Assembly (NCBI GenBank): GCA_003153555.1
Contig: PLZS01000147.1
Location: forward strand, 1-64,000
Direction of reading: 5' to 3'
From: Candidatus Melainabacteria bacterium
Lineage (GTDB): Bacteria > Cyanobacteriota > Vampirovibrionia > Obscuribacterales > Obscuribacteraceae
DNA: 64,000 bases
Shown: in pieces, positions 61,511 to 64,000 of the stretch
Numbering within the stretch: the first letter of the stretch is position 1
How the letters are laid out: each line of letters starts with the position of its first letter
The notes under the pieces: model-generated
What the model was told of the DNA's origin: nothing
Seen by the model: only the letters and a program-made list of their open reading frames with translations
Databases searched by the model: none
Made by a program: the position numbers and the translations under genes

Positions 61511-61522
61511 ACCATATGCGGT
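61511..61522. terminator. CACC..GGT element after the lipoprotein gene
   Basis: ACCATATGCGGT, a weak member (3-4 bp arms) of the recurrent gene-end palindrome, 22 bases beyond the stop at 61489. Confidence 0.3.
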
Positions 61523-61589
61523 ACTGCCTGAAAACCAGCTAGCAGGGCCCGGTGTCAATTGTGTACAGCTGACCCGAAACTAACTTATT

Positions 61590-62252
61590 GTGTTGCTTCT
61601 GGCCTGCCGCATTCGCCTGCCTGCCAATCTCATCGGGGATCGCTGGAATGTGCGTGGCCCACTTCTTGTTGCCATTCATAGAGCGGTGGTCGTCAGTGAC
61701 AAAAGGTCCACTCGTCCAGGTTTTTACCGCTTGTTTTGTAATGAATTGGCTGAACCTCAATTCAGGATTTTGCAGTCAGAGTCATCATGGTGCTTGGGGG
61801 ATTTCCACTATGGCAGACCGATTCATTCCTTGCGCGAAGCTGTTGGACTAGTGGCGAGACGCGGGTTGACTTCTGGGCAAATCATTTGCGAAGGTGACCT
61901 TACAGCACCTTCCAAGCCTCGGGCGGACGAGAGATGGCTCTTTTCGTTTCCGAATTCTGTTTTGTCTAATCACATTGGAGACGTAATCACCGTTAAAGGT
62001 AGATGGTTAGCCGGAGACAAAACAGGTTTCGGAATTCTTGACTACAATGCGACTGGGCGAATCTACTTGAACATACCAAATCCAACCACTCCTCAGCGAG
62101 CCATAATAGGCCAACTTGCCGAGAATCAATGCGTTACTGCAACCGGCACGCTGCAAAAGTCTCTAAAAGTGGACAACTTCAAGGACAAGTCTCTAAGTGA
62201 TCGGTACTTCTTCAATGCACAAACTGTCGTTTTAACAAAGAGCCAATGGTAG
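61590..62252 (+). CDS. Hypothetical protein with possible OB-like domain; start uncertain
   Basis: The frame of up to 220 codons has no internal ATG; a TTG near 61590 or a GTG within the next 25 codons must serve. The second half (GDVITVKGRWLAGDKTGFGI, then LDYNATGRIYLNIPNPTTPQ and CVTATGTLQKSL) reads like a small beta-barrel and is clearly protein-like. The first half is less convincing. No family recognised, and it could be the end of a damaged gene. Confidence 0.5.
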   Translation: MLLLACRIRLPANLIGDRWNVRGPLLVAIHRAVVVSDKRSTRPGFYRLFCNELAEPQFRILQSESSWCLGDFHYGRPIHSLREAVGLVARRGLTSGQIICEGDLTAPSKPRADERWLFSFPNSVLSNHIGDVITVKGRWLAGDKTGFGILDYNATGRIYLNIPNPTTPQRAIIGQLAENQCVTATGTLQKSLKVDNFKDKSLSDRYFFNAQTVVLTKSQW

Positions 62253-62472
62253 CTTCAGAGCAGCGTTGACAGCGAGAAACTTTGCCCGAGAGAATGGCAT
62301 TCCTGTAACATACGTTTCCCTGGCAACGCTTTATCGTTGATTCCAAAGCGGCACTCGCTAATCCGAACGACGGGACGATTTTAGACCTTTGAGATAAAGA
62401 CTGTGGAGTTCCACATAAACTTTGCATCGACCAGCGGATACGCTCTTAGCAGGTTCGACGGAGAGTTTAGTT

Positions 62473-63534
62473 ATGTCACACAGAATTTGTGATCTTGGAA
62501 ATAGCGAGCAAAATGAGCATGATGGAAATGCATCAGCTCACCCCACAAGTGCGTTTATAGACGCATACGAGTTTTACACTGAGACACTAAAGAATCCGGA
62601 TGCCCGCATGCGGCAAACCGCAGTTGCTCTGGATGGTTTTTTCGTGGGCGGAATTAAGGAACTGCCGCTTCAATTAACCAGACATCCCGTCGAAACGGCA
62701 GAGAAAGCTCTAATGGCCGGTGCGTCCGCTGCTGTCGTTGGTGGCATCGTTGCAACTGGATCACCAATTCTAGTTGGAGGTGCTTTAGTTTGCGGTGGCG
62801 TTCTTACTGGGATTGGGTTGTCTAACAGTTGGACCAGGATAACAAATGATGGCAAGCTAAGAACTGCAATGACTAAAGCATGGAATAGCAGCGATGATGA
62901 TACTCTAGCCCGAAGTAAATCCGTCGCTGAAGACATACTTGGTCTGGAAGCTTTTGACATCGGACTTGCTGCCGTTTGCACCGGCAGTGGTGCTTGGGGT
63001 GCGAAGTTAGCCGCGGAATCACTTGCAAAACCGCGTTGGCACTTCAGCCCGTCCCGGGTATGGGAAAAAGGGGCTGATGGCACTCGCACATATGAAAATC
63101 TGAAATTCGGTATCAAGGACACGCTTTTAAAGGATGGTACGTTGAAATCAGAACAGAAGTTGATGACCACTACGCACCATGCCAATGGACCCACTGTCGA
63201 TGAGTATTCAAATGGTGTGAAGCAAACTCGATTTAGGGATGGAAAGATTGAAACAAGACACCCAGATGGGCGCAAAATTACCGAGGACAGCTTCCACAAT
63301 CGCGCAATCGAATTGCCAAACGGAATGAAGATCAAACAATCGCCTACTCACACCATGATCAGTCGACCAGATGGCACAATCACTTCGAAACAGATTGATG
63401 GCTACGTTTATAGAACATATCCCAATGGTGACAGCTTATCGACGAGTCAGGACGGAACGGTGACCTTTTACAATGAAGCTGAGGGCACAATGTACATCAC
63501 CAAACCGAACGGAGAGAAGATTGTCGTGAAGTGA
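62473..63534 (+). CDS. Gly/Ala-rich helical protein with repeated beta C-terminus
   Basis: 353 aa from the ATG at 62473 with GGAGA eight bases upstream. Polar N-terminus, then Gly/Ala helices (AASAAVVGG-like: KALMAGASAAVVGGIVATGS, PILVGGALVCGGVLTGIGLS), then from about residue 195 a run of short beta repeats built around (P/N)DG or NG turns: FRDGKIETRHPDGRKI, LPNGMKIKQS, SRPDGTITSK, YPNGDSLSTS, KPNGEKIVVK. The pattern resembles YD/MORN-like solenoids. Helical part similar in style to the proteins at 6645 and 34340. Confidence 0.8.
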   Translation: MSHRICDLGNSEQNEHDGNASAHPTSAFIDAYEFYTETLKNPDARMRQTAVALDGFFVGGIKELPLQLTRHPVETAEKALMAGASAAVVGGIVATGSPILVGGALVCGGVLTGIGLSNSWTRITNDGKLRTAMTKAWNSSDDDTLARSKSVAEDILGLEAFDIGLAAVCTGSGAWGAKLAAESLAKPRWHFSPSRVWEKGADGTRTYENLKFGIKDTLLKDGTLKSEQKLMTTTHHANGPTVDEYSNGVKQTRFRDGKIETRHPDGRKITEDSFHNRAIELPNGMKIKQSPTHTMISRPDGTITSKQIDGYVYRTYPNGDSLSTSQDGTVTFYNEAEGTMYITKPNGEKIVVK

Positions 63535-63603
63535 GGCTCGGTCAGCCTTTCACATGGAGATATTTTCAAATCGGAGCTTCGTCGGTTGAATCACTCGCGG
63601 AAT

Positions 63604-64000
63604 TCACTGAGCATCAGTCTGGAAGCAAGCATACAAATTCGCCACCGTGCTGAGCTGCCCATCTGCGCCGAATACTAGTACCAATATGCGCTGGTACTCT
63701 GGACCTTCGAATTTGTCAATATTTGCCCAGGCTCTGGATAACAACGGAGCTTTCAGGACTTTCACGGTTACCGCCGAACCGCCTTCGCGCGGTTTGAATG
63801 CAGGATAGCCTAGCGCTGAGCCCCAGCCGCCGGTGCTCAAATCTCCTTGTACAACTCCATCACTCCACACACCACCGTACGGCGCAACCATGTGATGATT
63901 TGGCTTTCCGGGCGCCAGCGTGCCGTACACAGCTAACGTCTGATTTGTTTCGAACATCGCATCGAGCTTTTGCTCCGCAGCTTTCGCATCTTCTGAGGCA
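63604..64000 (-). CDS. Gamma-glutamylcyclotransferase / AIG2-like protein (may run off window)
   Basis: In the ATG-63957 form 117 aa: VYGTLAPGKPNHH is the substrate loop (YGSLxxG-like), FEGPEYQR carries the catalytic Glu, typical of AIG2/GGCT-like domains that cyclise gamma-glutamyl amides. The frame stays open upstream to the window end (ASEDAKAAEQKLDA), and the ATG at 63957 has no close RBS, so the true start may lie beyond 64000. Confidence 0.75.
   Translation of the reverse strand, partial: ASEDAKAAEQKLDAMFETNQTLAVYGTLAPGKPNHHMVAPYGGVWSDGVVQGDLSTGGWGSALGYPAFKPREGGSAVTVKVLKAPLLSRAWANIDKFEGPEYQRILVLVFGADGQLSTVANLYACFQTDAQ

Noticed and set aside
1..64000. tRNA, rRNA or riboswitch genes
   Set aside because: No cloverleaf with CCA-type ends, rRNA core sequence or B12-box-like element was recognised, even near the B12-dependent eut genes; a covariance-model scan would be needed to be sure.

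Overview
The window is about 64 kb of bacterial chromosome, densely coded on both strands. It has no rRNA or tRNA genes, CRISPR array, phage block or insertion sequence that I could see. Gene content includes a fused ETF:quinone oxidoreductase with its ETF subunits, many TPR, EF-hand and ankyrin proteins, a Ser/Thr kinase with a leucine-rich C-terminus, several large unrecognised secreted or membrane proteins, and elaborate two-component kinases. This mix resembles the non-photosynthetic relatives of cyanobacteria (Obscuribacterales / 'Melainabacteria' type). That placement is an inference from style, not from a marker gene.

Layout. 0-2.6 kb: the start of a FabV-type enoyl reductase, a secreted thioredoxin-like protein and a DUF885 protein, all on the minus strand. 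2.8-6.5 kb: an electron-transfer operon, etfB-etfA-ETF-QO. 6.6-11.8 kb: a large unknown protein with a kinase-like C-terminus, a methyltransferase, and a small decaying locus (permease tail, truncated MaoC gene, DUF302 gene, MarR regulator), then a cluster of perfect or near-perfect GATATC-centred palindromes before a small Gly/Ala-rich protein. 11.9-16.9 kb: a TPR protein, a hybrid histidine kinase and its response regulator. 16.9-22.4 kb: two divergent paralogous EF-hand proteins with a thioredoxin-like domain and a shared basic C-terminal tail. 22.5-34.1 kb: an Lrp/AsnC regulator with an aminotransferase, TPR proteins, a matrixin-like metalloprotease, a tandem pair of sensor kinases (the second lacks its phospho-acceptor histidine), a membrane protein and a class III aminotransferase. 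34.3-37.3 kb: a helical protein ending in an endonuclease/phosphatase domain, plus several small genes. 37.7-41.4 kb: ethanolamine ammonia-lyase genes, with eutB divergent from eutC-eutA. 41.5-50.3 kb: a signal-peptidase homologue lacking its catalytic serine, a solitary adenine methylase, a DsbA-family protein, a protein kinase, a cysteine-rich membrane protein and jelly-roll-like secreted proteins. 50.5-56 kb: a metallo-hydrolase, an acyltransferase, a zinc alcohol dehydrogenase and two tandem LysR regulators. 56-64 kb: membrane, ankyrin and lipoprotein genes, a decayed HTH fragment, a repeat protein and a gamma-glutamylcyclotransferase-like gene running off the end.

How they work together. 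Ethanolamine ammonia-lyase yields acetaldehyde and ammonia, and ETF/ETF-QO feeds electrons from flavin dehydrogenases to quinone, so the window suits a respiring heterotroph. Much of the remainder is signalling (three sensor kinases, one Ser/Thr kinase, five transcription regulators) and cell-envelope or protein-binding repeat proteins whose partners cannot be named from sequence.

Two short palindrome families recur. One, built on AACCGATATCGGTT, occurs at 6.5, 11.1-11.2 and 37.7 kb. The other, a CACC..(A/T-rich)..GGTG hairpin, sits at the 3' ends of at least seven genes and looks like the local transcription-end signal. The most unusual protein-level observations are the catalytically altered members of known families (signal peptidase N40, histidine kinase D368), the EF-hand paralogue pair, and the Gly/Ala-rich helical proteins that carry different enzyme-like C-termini.
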